Positions 16,856-25,496 of a DNA stretch of 64,000 bases are shown one piece after another. The stretch covers positions 2,976,001-3,040,000 of the forward strand of contig NZ_CP029192.1 in assembly GCF_008642315.1 (NCBI RefSeq), written 5' to 3'. The DNA is from Streptomyces venezuelae. Lineage in GTDB: Bacteria; Actinomycetota; Actinomycetes; Streptomycetales; Streptomycetaceae. The position numbers were made by a program, and so were the translations under genes. The notes under the pieces were generated by a model. The model searched no databases, had not been told where the DNA came from, and saw only the letters and a program-made list of their open reading frames with translations. Position 1 is the first letter of the stretch. Each line of letters opens with the position of its first letter.

Positions 16856-19372
16856 ATGGCACAGGTGTACGAGCCGCAGAGCGGCGCAGCCACGTACGAG
16901 AATTTGCTGGCAGAACAAGCCGCACAGCTGAAGTCCTTGAAAGTGCGAGCAGGAAACCCGTCCCTGCGGACGATTGAGAAGCGAGCCCTGGAGCTATTCG
17001 CTGATGAGAAGGTGTCCCTGCCGCCCGCCACGCAGAGTGCCCTACTCAATGGGAGCTACGCCGGGCGAGACAGGCTGATGTGGCTTGTGCGCACACTCCT
17101 GTCATGGGACAGATTCGGCAAGAAATGTGATCCACCGGGTTACGGCGATGCCGAGTTGGATGGATGGCACGATCGATGGGTAGCCACAACTGCGGCCAGG
17201 ACGGCATATCGACGAGTTACCGCAGGAGCGCCCTCTGCCACGACTCGACAGGTGACCAACGGTGGGCTCGCACCGACTCCTTCGGGCTCGGCGGGTTTCA
17301 ATCTGTCGCCTCCCGCTCATTGCATACACACTGTGAGCCCGCTTACTGACCCCCAAATCTTGACCGGGCATACCGGCTCCATCTGGCGAGCTACTTTCTC
17401 GCCCGACGGGCGCTTGCTTGCCGCGGCCGGCCATGAAGATGGAACGGTGTGGTTGTGGGACCCAGTGACTGGCCACCCTATTGACGAACCTTTGAACTGT
17501 GATCAATCCGGTGTGCTTGACCTGGATTTTTCGCCCGACGGATCCCTCCTAGTTACGGTCGGCGAAGAGGACGGGACAGTTCTGTTCTGGGACTGGGCTA
17601 CCCGCCAACTCGTCGGCGAACCCCTCAGCGGCTATCAAGGCAACATTTGTGGAGTGCAATTCTCGCCTGACGGCCGCTTCATTGCCACGATCGACAATGA
17701 CGGGACAGTACGGCTCTGGGACCCGACGACCCACCAACCCCTCGGTGAACCTCTCGTCGACCAGGAAAATCCTGCTCACTGTTTGAACTTTTCACCCGAC
17801 AGTCGTCTCCTTGTCACTGGTGGTGAGGACGGGACGGTTCGATTGTGGGACCCGACGACGCGCCAGCTACTTGGCGAACCACTCACCGGCCACCAAGATC
17901 GGGTCTGGATTGCGGAGTTCTCGCCCAATAGCACACTGTTGGCGACGGCCGGAGAGGATGCGACAGCGAGGCTGTGGGACCCGGACACGGGCCGGCCGGT
18001 TGGTGAACCCCTCACTGGCCACCAAGGCATCGTGTGGGAAATGGAGTTCTTGTCAGATGGCTCGCTCCTCGCGACAGCTAGCGAGGACGGGACAGTGCGG
18101 CTGTGGAATCCGGCCACCGGTCAGCCCGTAGGTGATCCCCTCGTAGGCCATCAAGGCCGCGTCTTCTCGATGGTCTCATCGCCCGACGGCTTCCTCGCCA
18201 CGGCTGGCGAGGACGGGACGGTGCGCCTGTGGAACCCTTTCACGCGCGAACCAATTGGCGAACCGCTCATTGGTCACCAAGGTGAGGCCTACTGTCTAGC
18301 CATCTCCTCGGGCGGCAGCTTTCTCGCAAGCTCAGGTGAGGACGGCACGGTCCTGCTGTACGAGCGACGTGCGTTCCCAGTGCGACCAGTTGATTCCCTT
18401 GCGGTAAAGGCTGTGATGCGTGCTGCTCAGGAAGGCAGCATGATGGCCTTGCCCCCTTTAAGATCCACGGGCCAAGTTCACGCTGTGGCGTTCTCACCTG
18501 ACGGCAGCATCCTCGCCACTGCTGGCCAGGACGGGACGGCACGGCTGTGGGATCCGGCCACTCGCCAGCCCGTAGGTGGACCGCTCGTCGGCCATCAGGG
18601 CACGGTTCACGCTCTGGCGTTCTCACCCGACGGCGGCATCCTCGCCACTGCTGGCCAGGACGGGACAGTACGGCTGTGGAATCCGGCCACTCGCCAGCCC
18701 GTAGGTGGACCGCTCGTCGGCCATCAGGGCACGGTTCACGCTCTGGCGTTCTCACCCGACGGCAGCATCCTCGCCACTGCTGGCGAGGGCGAGGATGTAA
18801 CGGTGCGGCTCTGGCACATGACCATCCACCAGCCTGTAGGCAAGCCGCTTGTCGGCCATCAGGGCACGGTTCATGCTGTGGCGTTCTCACCTGACGGCAA
18901 CGTATTCGCCACTGCCGGCCAGGACGGGACCGTACGTCTTTGGAACCCGATCACTCGCCAGTCCGCCAGCGGAACACTCACCGGCCATCCGGGAAGGGTG
19001 CGCGATGTGGCGTTTTCGCCGAACAGTCGCTTTGTCGCCACCGCCAGTCAGGACACAGTACGGCTGTGGAATCGATCCACCCACCTCACGCTCAACGTGG
19101 GCCAATGCCAGGTCTTGTGGTTGGCGTTTTCCCCTGACAGCTCCCTAATCGCCACGGCCAGCGAAGATGGCGTGGTGCGTCTGTGGGATCCCGGTACCCG
19201 CCGGCCCATCGGCCAACCTCTCACTGGCCACCAGAAGGCGGTCTGGGATGGTGCGTTCTCGCCCGACGGTTCCCTTCTCGCCACGGTCGGCGACGACCAC
19301 ACGATCCGACTGTGGACGACTCCCGTGATACATAGCGCTCGGTACAAACGGAAAGGGCATGGAAATGGCTAG
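16856..19372 (+). CDS. HTH-like plus WD40 beta-propeller protein, AICE cargo
   Basis: 838 aa from the ATG at 16856 (an upstream in-frame ATG at 16748 would add an unconvincing leader). Residues 10-125 resemble the degenerate XRE-like helical domain found in actinobacterial STAND/NACHT and peptidase-WD40 proteins ([40 protein letters not shown]). Residues 175-835 are about 15 WD40 repeats of roughly 43 aa, each with [26 protein letters not shown] cores, enough for two seven- or eight-bladed propellers. A 40-residue break after repeat 8 ([20 protein letters not shown]) separates the two sets. No NTPase, kinase or protease domain lies between. The TAG stop is part of the CTAG target of the following IS. 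Codon use is less GC-rich than in the chromosome. Binding platform or defence sensor roles are inference. Confidence 0.8.
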   Translation: MAQVYEPQSGAATYENLLAEQAAQLKSLKVRAGNPSLRTIEKRALELFADEKVSLPPATQSALLNGSYAGRDRLMWLVRTLLSWDRFGKKCDPPGYGDAELDGWHDRWVATTAARTAYRRVTAGAPSATTRQVTNGGLAPTPSGSAGFNLSPPAHCIHTVSPLTDPQILTGHTGSIWRATFSPDGRLLAAAGHEDGTVWLWDPVTGHPIDEPLNCDQSGVLDLDFSPDGSLLVTVGEEDGTVLFWDWATRQLVGEPLSGYQGNICGVQFSPDGRFIATIDNDGTVRLWDPTTHQPLGEPLVDQENPAHCLNFSPDSRLLVTGGEDGTVRLWDPTTRQLLGEPLTGHQDRVWIAEFSPNSTLLATAGEDATARLWDPDTGRPVGEPLTGHQGIVWEMEFLSDGSLLATASEDGTVRLWNPATGQPVGDPLVGHQGRVFSMVSSPDGFLATAGEDGTVRLWNPFTREPIGEPLIGHQGEAYCLAISSGGSFLASSGEDGTVLLYERRAFPVRPVDSLAVKAVMRAAQEGSMMALPPLRSTGQVHAVAFSPDGSILATAGQDGTARLWDPATRQPVGGPLVGHQGTVHALAFSPDGGILATAGQDGTVRLWNPATRQPVGGPLVGHQGTVHALAFSPDGSILATAGEGEDVTVRLWHMTIHQPVGKPLVGHQGTVHAVAFSPDGNVFATAGQDGTVRLWNPITRQSASGTLTGHPGRVRDVAFSPNSRFVATASQDTVRLWNRSTHLTLNVGQCQVLWLAFSPDSSLIATASEDGVVRLWDPGTRRPIGQPLTGHQKAVWDGAFSPDGSLLATVGDDHTIRLWTTPVIHSARYKRKGHGNG
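18480..18915 (+). repeat. Near-identical tandem 129-bp DNA repeats inside the WD40 gene
   Basis: WD40 repeats 9 to 12 are almost identical at the DNA level: the block from GGCACGGTTCACGCTCTGGC to GTAGGTGGACCGCTCGTCGG recurs with period 129 bp, and once 135 bp because of an insertion of two codons. The other blades of the same gene differ at many silent positions. This implies recent amplification or conversion of blades. Confidence 0.85.
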
Positions 19373-19387
19373 GCGGTTTCGTTTGGA

Positions 19388-19741
19388 TCATCGTGCGGAC
19401 CAGAGGAAGATGCCGGCGATGTGGAGTCCGGCCAGGTAGATGGTCGCTGTCTTCTCGTAGCGGGTGGCGATGCCTCGCCATTGCTTGAGGCGGTTGATGC
19501 ACCGTTCGACGGTGTTGCGCTGCTTGTAGGCCTCGCGGTCGAAGGCCGGTGGTCTGCCTCCTTGGCTGCCGCGCCGTAGTCGGTGGCCGCGCTGGTCGGC
19601 GGGGACGGGGATCACGGCACGGATGCCGCGCCGGCGCAGGTGTTCGCGGATCGCCCGGGAGGAATAGGCCTTGTCGGCCAGGACCACGTCCGGTCTGGTG
19701 CGCGGCCGACCGCGTCGTCGGGGAACACGCAGGCGGGCCAT
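19388..19741 (-). CDS. IS5-family transposase, C-terminal part (orfB), copy 1
   Basis: 117 aa by itself, but probably made as an OrfA-OrfB fusion by frameshifting. It carries the second catalytic Asp in VVLADKAYSSRAIR and the catalytic Glu in NTVERCINRLKQWRGIATRYEK, completing a DDE set with OrfA. The reading frame is open upstream of the ATG back into the OrfA overlap, as expected for frameshift expression. Confidence 0.88.
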   Translation of the reverse strand: MARLRVPRRRGRPRTRPDVVLADKAYSSRAIREHLRRRGIRAVIPVPADQRGHRLRRGSQGGRPPAFDREAYKQRNTVERCINRLKQWRGIATRYEKTATIYLAGLHIAGIFLWSAR

Positions 19742-19839
19742 GACATCGGTGAAGGCCGGTGCATCGCCCGCCTGTCCGGCGGTTAGGACGAACGCCAGGG
19801 GTCGGCAGCGGGCATCGGCAGCGAGGTGGATCTTGGTGG

Positions 19840-20232
19840 TCAGCCCGCCCCGGGAGCGGCCGATGGCGTGGTCGTCGGGTTCGCCGGCTGGGGCCCCTTT
19901 TTGCGGGCCCCAGCCGCGTGCTGGTGGGCCCGCACGATCGTGGAGTCCACTGAGACTGCCCAGTCGAGGTCCTCGCCAGCGTCAGCCTGGGCCATCAGCG
20001 CGGTGAAGACGCGCTCCCAGGTGCCGTCGATGGCCCACATTCGCAGCCGGTTGTAGACGCCTCGCCAGTTGCCGTACTTCTCCGGCAGGTGCACCCACTG
20101 GGTTCCGGTCTGGAACTTGAAGGCGATCGCGTCGATCACCTCCCGGTGATCCCGCCAGCGGCCACCCCGCATCGGCGTCCGGTCCGGAAGCAACGGCTCG
20201 ATCCGCGCCCACTGCACGTCAGTTAACGGCAC
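19840..20232 (-). CDS. IS5-family transposase, N-terminal part (orfA), copy 1
   Basis: 130 aa beginning MPLTDVQWARIEPLLPD, a DUF4096-like N-terminal domain (GGRWRDHREVIDAIAFKFQTG, WVHLPEKYGNWRGVYNRLR). It is followed by the first catalytic Asp in AVSVDSTIVRAHQHAAGA. The frame ends soon after the run AAAAAGGGG (complement near 19900), where a -1 shift would enter orfB. This is the usual layout of the two-frame IS5 subgroups. Confidence 0.88.
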   Translation of the reverse strand: MPLTDVQWARIEPLLPDRTPMRGGRWRDHREVIDAIAFKFQTGTQWVHLPEKYGNWRGVYNRLRMWAIDGTWERVFTALMAQADAGEDLDWAVSVDSTIVRAHQHAAGARKKGPQPANPTTTPSAAPGAG

Positions 20233-20273
20233 ATCCGGACCAACGATCCGATGATCTAAACGAAACGGCCTAG

Positions 20274-20797
20274 GTCAGGAACGACATCCCGCAGCCTGGT
20301 CAAGTCTGTCGAGGAGAGAAAGAACGCAAGCGTTCCAAGCTGACGATTCTGACGTCTCCGGCCACGAGTCGGCAGTCGCACGCTTGCCCTGGTCGACGAC
20401 ATGGGCAACGTGGCTGAGGCTAGCGGGGGTGCACCGACGCATACGCGCGCCTGATCAGCTGACCAACCCACCATCGTGGCTGACTGTCGTCGGCTGAGGT
20501 TGAGGCTGGGACCCATAGGGGGTGCTGACCGTCAGTCGAGCGCGCGAAAGCTGGGCCGTCCCTGGGCCGTCCGAGGCCGCTCAACAGTGGCCAAGAACGA
20601 CCAACGACGAACACCAGGCGCACGAGCCCACGGCCCATGAGCAGCGAAAACTCAGGTCGCCAAGATCCCCGACAAGACCCAGGGCAAGAAGACATCTCTT
20701 GCCTTATCCATGAGACTCCGCCGACCTCACGCTTCCGTGCGCCCGTCGGACCGGCTCTTGATGCCATAACGGAAGGCCGCTGCTGGCGCGGTCGTGG
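20274..20797. other. Non-coding region right of IS copy 1
   Basis: 524 bases with no supported gene. It contains repeat copy A (20391-20497), described separately. Short reading frames here have no RBS and poor codon bias. Confidence 0.45.
20391..20497. repeat. Diverged intergenic repeat, copy A
   Basis: Shares GGTCGACGACATG at one end and TCGTGGCTGACTGTCGTCGG followed by CTGA at the other with copy B at 21872-21976. The internal sequence is partly conserved (GTGGCTGA-GCT-GCGGGG) with small indels. The two copies flank the nuclease gene in direct orientation. Confidence 0.6.
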
Positions 20798-21742
20798 TTA
20801 TTCCATCCTCGAGAAGATCTCGGAGACGGGCAGATAGCAGTGACCAGTCTGGCTGGCGTGCTTCCTCTTGTGGGTCATCAGGTTGTCGAGGCGGATGCGT
20901 TGGTCCAGCACAGCCATGAAGTCGCCGCCGTCCATCGTGATGAACGGCGTGCTAAGGCTGTAGATCGCCAGGGCATCGGAGGTGAAGCCGCTCATGCTGA
21001 CGTACAAGCCGAGGGTATTCTTGCCCTTGCGCTCGATGTTGGCTTTGAAGACGTCCAGCTCCCGTCGACCGATGCGCTCCTTCCACCACTTGGCCTCAAG
21101 AACGTAGTGGTCAGTGTCGAAGGAGAATGCGCCATCGATCTGCTCGTACTCCATGATGTAGGCCGCCCGCGGCTCCAAGTCGTACAGGGCGAACAGCTCG
21201 TTGATGAAGCCCTCGAAGTCAGTCCCCCGCTGATGCTTGTCGGTTGCCGCGTGCATCACGATGAACCGTTGCTTCAGGTCGTCATGAGCTTGGGCGAAGA
21301 CCCGGCCGTCCTGGTCCTTCTTCGCACTCTCGGCTATGGCCGCTGCGTGCTCCTCGTGTTCCTTGATGATGTCCTGCTGCTTGCCAGTCCAGCGGCGCAG
21401 TTCCTCGACGGCCGCCGTGGCCTTGGCCACCATGACGTCACTATCGACCTGTCGTTCGAGGTTCGGAAATCGATCCATGGCGGCAATGTCGAGCATGAGC
21501 GCCACGGTCACGTCCAGGTACCGGGTCTCATTGGCCCGCAGCAGTTTGACCAACTGGCCGCAGACTTCGCGCTTGGTGGCCTGGAAGTTGAGCTGCGGCA
21601 GGAGCTCGCTGTGATCTTTCAGCATCCCGCGGACGTACAGCTCAAAGGGATCTTTGTTCCAGTAGATCAACCAGAGTGCGTCGGCCAGTGCGTTGTACGC
21701 GCTGGGGTTGATCGTCTTGTTGCGGGCATCAGGCTGCTGCAC
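20798..21742 (-). CDS. PD-(D/E)XK nuclease-like protein, AICE cargo
   Basis: 314 aa from the GTG at 21742, which has GGAGGAGGGGG upstream. The N-terminal 100 residues are helical (PSAYNALADALWLIYW, FELYVRGMLKDH, LVKLLRANETRYLDV). A charged, possibly coiled segment follows (about 110-165, KQQDIIKEHEEHAAAIAESAK). The C-terminal region holds a nuclease core: E178 in GTDFEGFINELF, D203 in YEQIDGAFSF, and E216-x-K218 in YVLEAKWW. This spacing fits Mrr/restriction-endonuclease-like folds. It lies between the two identical IS copies and is divergent from the next gene. A role in DNA restriction is inferred; no methylase or ATPase partner is adjacent. Confidence 0.75.
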   Translation of the reverse strand: MQQPDARNKTINPSAYNALADALWLIYWNKDPFELYVRGMLKDHSELLPQLNFQATKREVCGQLVKLLRANETRYLDVTVALMLDIAAMDRFPNLERQVDSDVMVAKATAAVEELRRWTGKQQDIIKEHEEHAAAIAESAKKDQDGRVFAQAHDDLKQRFIVMHAATDKHQRGTDFEGFINELFALYDLEPRAAYIMEYEQIDGAFSFDTDHYVLEAKWWKERIGRRELDVFKANIERKGKNTLGLYVSMSGFTSDALAIYSLSTPFITMDGGDFMAVLDQRIRLDNLMTHKRKHASQTGHCYLPVSEIFSRME

Positions 21743-22253
21743 CTGCCCCCTCCTCCACACGCACTGTCACCGACCTATCACGGTACCGTGCGATCAGTCG
21801 ATGACCGGCCTGTACGACAAGGCTTGATCCGACGGCCCCGCCGCCACGCTGCTACCGACGGGGCTTGCTCTGGTCGACGACATGAGAGCGTGGCTGATGC
21901 TGGCGGGGCGCGGCGCGGCACACGCGTGGGTAGTCGGTCAGCGCACCCGGAGTCGTGGCTGACTGTCGTCGGCTGAAGCTCAGACACTCCTTGGCTCCAG
22001 CTCTGCAAAGGGACCTTCGATGCGAAGGGACCGTGCCGTACGCGTGCCAGATCGCGCGGGGAACCAGCGGGAAGCTACCCCGGTGCGACCAAGGCTCCAG
22101 CACGACTCCACCGCAGGTCAGCACAGCAACCGCTGCCAAAGAACCCGAGCTTCCCAAGCTGAGGTCTGCAGAACCCGCTGCCCGCAAACCTCCTAGGCGC
22201 AGTCCGAGGGATGACAGTAAGGTAGCGCCAGGTAAAGGGAGTTAGGTCATAAA
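21743..22253. other. Divergent intergenic region with repeat copy B
   Basis: 511 bases between two divergent cargo genes. It holds repeat copy B (21872-21976). A short motif CTTCCCAAGCTGA near 22147 recurs near 24607 and, weakly, near 20337. No gene is supported. Confidence 0.45.
21872..21976. repeat. Diverged intergenic repeat, copy B
   Basis: Partner of copy A at 20391-20497, same orientation, about 105 bp. The two ends are nearly identical and the middle is diverged. Confidence 0.6.
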
Positions 22254-23078
22254 GTGGACTTCAACGATCAAGTTAGCCGCCTGGCGCGCGCGCATCAGCT
22301 TGGAGTAGCACTGTCGGCCGACATGCAGGCATGGGGCGTTAGCACCCCTTATGGCGTCCGGGTCAGCATCGCGGAAGATCGACTCAGCTGGGAGCTGCGG
22401 CTCCAGGTATCTCAATCTCCACCACTTGCTGATTGGGGCTTCCGATTCGGTGAGGCCGTCAATCACCTGCGGGCGGCCCTCGACAACCTGATCGTGGCCA
22501 TCGCGCGGCAGTCTGGTGTGACGGACGAAAAGCAGCTCAAGGGACTCATGTTCCCCATCTGCGGCACCCTCAGAGAGTGGAAGAGCCGCCAGAAGGCGCT
22601 GTCTTGCTTGCCCGACAGGTGCAGCCAGGCTCTGGAGCAGGTTCAGCCGTTCCGGCGTCCCGAGCATGGCGGCAGCCTTGATCAGGACCTTCTGTTGGTC
22701 CTGCGCGACCTAGACAACACCACCAAGCACCACCTTCAGGTCAAGCCCGATCTGGCACCACGGAGCATCCGGCACACACCAGCGGTCGAGTTCGAAACCG
22801 AGGAAGGGGCGGCCGCTAGCGTGCCACCTGACGTGGAGGTGGTAGTTGGTCCGTTTGAAGACGGCGCTGTGCTACTCCGGTATCGGACCAAGGGCCGCAT
22901 TAAGTCAGTCGAGGGTCAATACAACATCATGGCTCAGGTTCAGGCCGTCACTCCTGATGGTCGGCCTCACGGCGTAACGGACTTGCTGGCGGCCCTGTGG
23001 CAGTACACGCGGACCGTCATGGGGCACGTGATGGGCGCGGCCGAACAGGGTGAGAAAGGTCCGGATCCTAGCTGCTAG
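22254..23078 (+). CDS. Uncharacterised protein with HEPN-like helical motif, AICE cargo
   Basis: 274 aa from a GTG with AAAGGGAG about 12 nt upstream. Residues 60-85 (WGFRFGEAVNHLRAALDNLIV) and 140-160 (LLVLRDLDNTTKHHLQ) form paired helices with conserved polar residues (R, N, H, then D, N, K, H) of a kind seen in many mobile-element hypothetical proteins and reminiscent of HEPN domains, though a clear R-x4-6-H is not present. The C-terminal half is beta-rich (VEVVVGPFEDGAVLLRYRT). Its TAG stop lies in the CTAG target of IS copy 2, so the gene is complete. Function unknown. Confidence 0.6.
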   Translation: MDFNDQVSRLARAHQLGVALSADMQAWGVSTPYGVRVSIAEDRLSWELRLQVSQSPPLADWGFRFGEAVNHLRAALDNLIVAIARQSGVTDEKQLKGLMFPICGTLREWKSRQKALSCLPDRCSQALEQVQPFRRPEHGGSLDQDLLLVLRDLDNTTKHHLQVKPDLAPRSIRHTPAVEFETEEGAAASVPPDVEVVVGPFEDGAVLLRYRTKGRIKSVEGQYNIMAQVQAVTPDGRPHGVTDLLAALWQYTRTVMGHVMGAAEQGEKGPDPSC

Positions 23079-23093
23079 GCGGTTTCGTTTGGA

Positions 23094-23447
23094 TCATCGT
23101 GCGGACCAGAGGAAGATGCCGGCGATGTGGAGTCCGGCCAGGTAGATGGTCGCTGTCTTCTCGTAGCGGGTGGCGATGCCTCGCCATTGCTTGAGGCGGT
23201 TGATGCACCGTTCGACGGTGTTGCGCTGCTTGTAGGCCTCGCGGTCGAAGGCCGGTGGTCTGCCTCCTTGGCTGCCGCGCCGTAGTCGGTGGCCGCGCTG
23301 GTCGGCGGGGACGGGGATCACGGCACGGATGCCGCGCCGGCGCAGGTGTTCGCGGATCGCCCGGGAGGAATAGGCCTTGTCGGCCAGGACCACGTCCGGT
23401 CTGGTGCGCGGCCGACCGCGTCGTCGGGGAACACGCAGGCGGGCCAT
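23094..23447 (-). CDS. IS5-family transposase, C-terminal part (orfB), copy 2
   Basis: Same 117-aa product as the orfB of copy 1, with the catalytic Asp in VVLADKAYSS and Glu in NTVERCINRL. Expected to be expressed by frameshifting from orfA. Confidence 0.88.
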   Translation of the reverse strand: MARLRVPRRRGRPRTRPDVVLADKAYSSRAIREHLRRRGIRAVIPVPADQRGHRLRRGSQGGRPPAFDREAYKQRNTVERCINRLKQWRGIATRYEKTATIYLAGLHIAGIFLWSAR

Positions 23448-23545
23448 GACATCGGTGAAGGCCGGTGCATCGCCCGCCTGTCCGGCGGTTAGGACGAACG
23501 CCAGGGGTCGGCAGCGGGCATCGGCAGCGAGGTGGATCTTGGTGG

Positions 23546-23938
23546 TCAGCCCGCCCCGGGAGCGGCCGATGGCGTGGTCGTCGGGTTCGCCGGCTGGGGC
23601 CCCTTTTTGCGGGCCCCAGCCGCGTGCTGGTGGGCCCGCACGATCGTGGAGTCCACTGAGACTGCCCAGTCGAGGTCCTCGCCAGCGTCAGCCTGGGCCA
23701 TCAGCGCGGTGAAGACGCGCTCCCAGGTGCCGTCGATGGCCCACATTCGCAGCCGGTTGTAGACGCCTCGCCAGTTGCCGTACTTCTCCGGCAGGTGCAC
23801 CCACTGGGTTCCGGTCTGGAACTTGAAGGCGATCGCGTCGATCACCTCCCGGTGATCCCGCCAGCGGCCACCCCGCATCGGCGTCCGGTCCGGAAGCAAC
23901 GGCTCGATCCGCGCCCACTGCACGTCAGTTAACGGCAC
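23546..23938 (-). CDS. IS5-family transposase, N-terminal part (orfA), copy 2
   Basis: Same 130-aa product as orfA of copy 1, with the first catalytic Asp in AVSVDSTIVRAH and the A5G4 slippery run before its stop. Confidence 0.88.
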   Translation of the reverse strand: MPLTDVQWARIEPLLPDRTPMRGGRWRDHREVIDAIAFKFQTGTQWVHLPEKYGNWRGVYNRLRMWAIDGTWERVFTALMAQADAGEDLDWAVSVDSTIVRAHQHAAGARKKGPQPANPTTTPSAAPGAG

Positions 23939-24194
23939 ATCCGGACCAACGATCCGATGATCTAAACGAAACGGCCTAGCCAGCCCGTCTCAGTTTCCGT
24001 CTCATTCAGCCCCGTACACGGCCGTTCGGGCGAAGCCCCGGAAACGTCTCGGCTTCGGCAGACGGTGACCTATGAACTCAGGTGAACGTCCTTGAACGAT
24101 GTCCGCCACCCCACCACCACAGTTGGAAAGCGTGTTGACCTTCACGGTAGCGCCAGCCCGCGACACAGCCAGTTCCCGCAGCTAGGTTGAGGGC

Positions 24195-24548
24195 GTGGAC
24201 GAGGAAGCGATCACCATCAACCTCACGCACGATCAAGCGTTCGTGCTGTCGGACTGGCTCTACCGAGTCATGTTCCAGTCCGACGACCTTGAGGGGATCG
24301 TGCACGACCGAGCTGTCTGGTCGCCCATCTATGCGATCTCCGGAACGCTAGACAAGACGCTGAGCGAGATCTTCATGCCCGACTACGGCTCACGCGTTGA
24401 AGCGGCCAAGGAGCGTCTCCGCGCCGATCTGTACGGCGGAGCAGACGAGCCGACGACGCCAGGCCAGGACACGGCCGACGCACCACGAGCACACCAGATC
24501 GAGCGGGGGACAGCGGGGAACCACGGTGAAGGCGACCGAGGGCGATGA
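24195..24548 (+). CDS. Conserved hypothetical protein
   Basis: 117 aa from a GTG preceded by GAGGG. The first 75 residues look folded and helical (TINLTHDQAFVLSDWLYRVM, YAISGTLDKTLSEIFMPDYG, VEAAKERLRADLYG). The tail after residue 80 is polar and low-complexity. The opening recalls a small actinobacterial family with ITLTxDQAxVLSDWL, whose function I do not know. It stands alone right of IS copy 2, rightward. Confidence 0.6.
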   Translation: MDEEAITINLTHDQAFVLSDWLYRVMFQSDDLEGIVHDRAVWSPIYAISGTLDKTLSEIFMPDYGSRVEAAKERLRADLYGGADEPTTPGQDTADAPRAHQIERGTAGNHGEGDRGR

Positions 24549-24850
24549 GACCCGGTGCCAGGTGAAAGCCCAGTTCAGCAGCCCTACCAGCCCCGGATGC
24601 CCGCAACTTCCCAAGCTGATGTTCTGCTGCCTGGAGTCCGACATGAGACCCGCATCCATCCTCGGAGCGTGGGGGGTCTGCCGTTCGTCCGGGCTGCGGC
24701 GCTGGGGCGCCGGTCCCGGCCGAGCGGCAGACCACAGACAGCAGGACTCGCGTACAGCAGAAGGCCCCGCGCATCGTCCAATCGGGAACGGTGACGCGCG
24801 AGGCCGGTCCGGCCAATCGCTGGAGCCTCCTCGGACCGCGACCGGTCCGG
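24549..24850. other. Non-coding region, no gene seen
   Basis: 302 bases between two convergent genes. Contains the short recurring motif CTTCCCAAGCTGA (near 24607). No terminator hairpin or gene is clear. Confidence 0.4.
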
Positions 24851-25183
24851 TCAGGCAGCCGTCGAGGTATGGCGGGCGTCCTCCGCCTCAAGTATTGAGG
24901 TCTCGGCATGCATCGGCGTCTCTGCCGCGAGGCCCGACGCGATCAGTTCCGCCAGCATCATGGCCGCGTCAGGCCGTATGGTGCCGAGGCGTACGAGGCC
25001 GTCGCCCGAGACGTTCACGTCGGCCGTGAGGGCGGGGAAGTCCGACTCCAGGCCGAGAGCGGTCAGTTGTGCGGCCAGCTCGTCAGCACCGCGTCGAGCC
25101 TGCGCCCAGCCCCGGACGTAGGGCACACCAGGTATCAGGTTTTCAGCGCGCTTGGCGACGACTCCCCGTCGGTCGGTCATCAC
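24851..25183 (-). CDS. Conserved hypothetical, last gene of a three-gene cargo operon (paralog of preceding gene)
   Basis: 110 aa from GTG 25183 (or ATG 25180), with GGAGAGG upstream and 1 nt after the preceding stop. The core (residues 22-85) reads WAQARRGADELAAQLTALGL, then ESDFPALTADVNVSGDGLVR and LGTIRPDAAMMLAELIASGL. It aligns by eye with the gene at 25185-25496 along its whole core (RxAATALRDALLRAGLEKDFPYLRADLNAFGHGLVDLGRV-like), so the two are tandem paralogs. No known domain is recognised. Confidence 0.65.
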   Translation of the reverse strand: MMTDRRGVVAKRAENLIPGVPYVRGWAQARRGADELAAQLTALGLESDFPALTADVNVSGDGLVRLGTIRPDAAMMLAELIASGLAAETPMHAETSILEAEDARHTSTAA

Positions 25184-25184
25184 G

Positions 25185-25496
25185 TCAGTCCTCTCCTACG
25201 CGGTGCTGAGAAACTCCGTCGCCGCTCTCTTCAAGCCGCCGCAGCCCCGCAGCAAGCGCCAGTCGCAGCAGTTCCGCCAGACGTTCGGCGGTGGGCGGCG
25301 AGACGCGGCCCAGGTCGACCAGGCCATGTCCGAAGGCGTTCAAGTCGGCTCGCAAGTAGGGGAAGTCCTTCTCCAGGCCGGCGCGGAGCAAAGCATCCCG
25401 AAGGGCCGTTGCAGCGTTACGCGCGGCGTACCAGTCGTCGGTGTCCAGGGGCGACCAGGTGGCAGCGTCATGCCGGTGGGTGGGGTCATCCCGCAT
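25185..25496 (-). CDS. Conserved hypothetical, middle gene of the cargo operon
   Basis: 103 aa from the ATG at 25496, overlapping the primase-like gene by 11 nt. The core has WYAARNAATALRDALLRAGL, KDFPYLRADLNAFGHGLVDL and PTAERLAELLRLAL. It shares pattern and length with the downstream gene, so a tandem duplication is likely. Small proteins of this type are seen in Streptomyces next to primase-like and XRE genes; function unknown. Confidence 0.65.
   Translation of the reverse strand: MRDDPTHRHDAATWSPLDTDDWYAARNAATALRDALLRAGLEKDFPYLRADLNAFGHGLVDLGRVSPPTAERLAELLRLALAAGLRRLEESGDGVSQHRVGED

Larger units (their letters stand above)
19373..20269 (-). mobile_element. IS5-family insertion sequence, copy 1
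   Basis: 897 bp between CTAG tetranucleotides (19369-19372 and 20270-20273). The ends are inverted repeats: left GCGGTTTCGTTTGGATCATCG, right complement GCCGTTTCGTTTAGATCATCG, two or three mismatches in about 21 bp. Two overlapping transposase frames are joined by an A5G4 slippery run. The sequence appears identical to the copy at 23079-23975, in the same orientation, so the two could act together as a composite unit. Confidence 0.92.
23079..23975 (-). mobile_element. IS5-family insertion sequence, copy 2
   Basis: 897 bp, apparently identical to copy 1, same orientation, 3706 bp away, flanked by CTAG at 23075-23078 and 23976-23979. Identity over the full length implies very recent transposition or duplication within the element. 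Confidence 0.92.

Noticed and set aside
17350..19330. Regular repeats that might be read as a CRISPR array
   Set aside because: Period of about 129 bp with no short spacers; they encode WD40 blades in one open frame.
24397..25029. Overlapping plus- and minus-strand frames between cargo genes
   Set aside because: Arg/Pro-rich, no RBS, mutually overlapping; the region is better read as non-coding.
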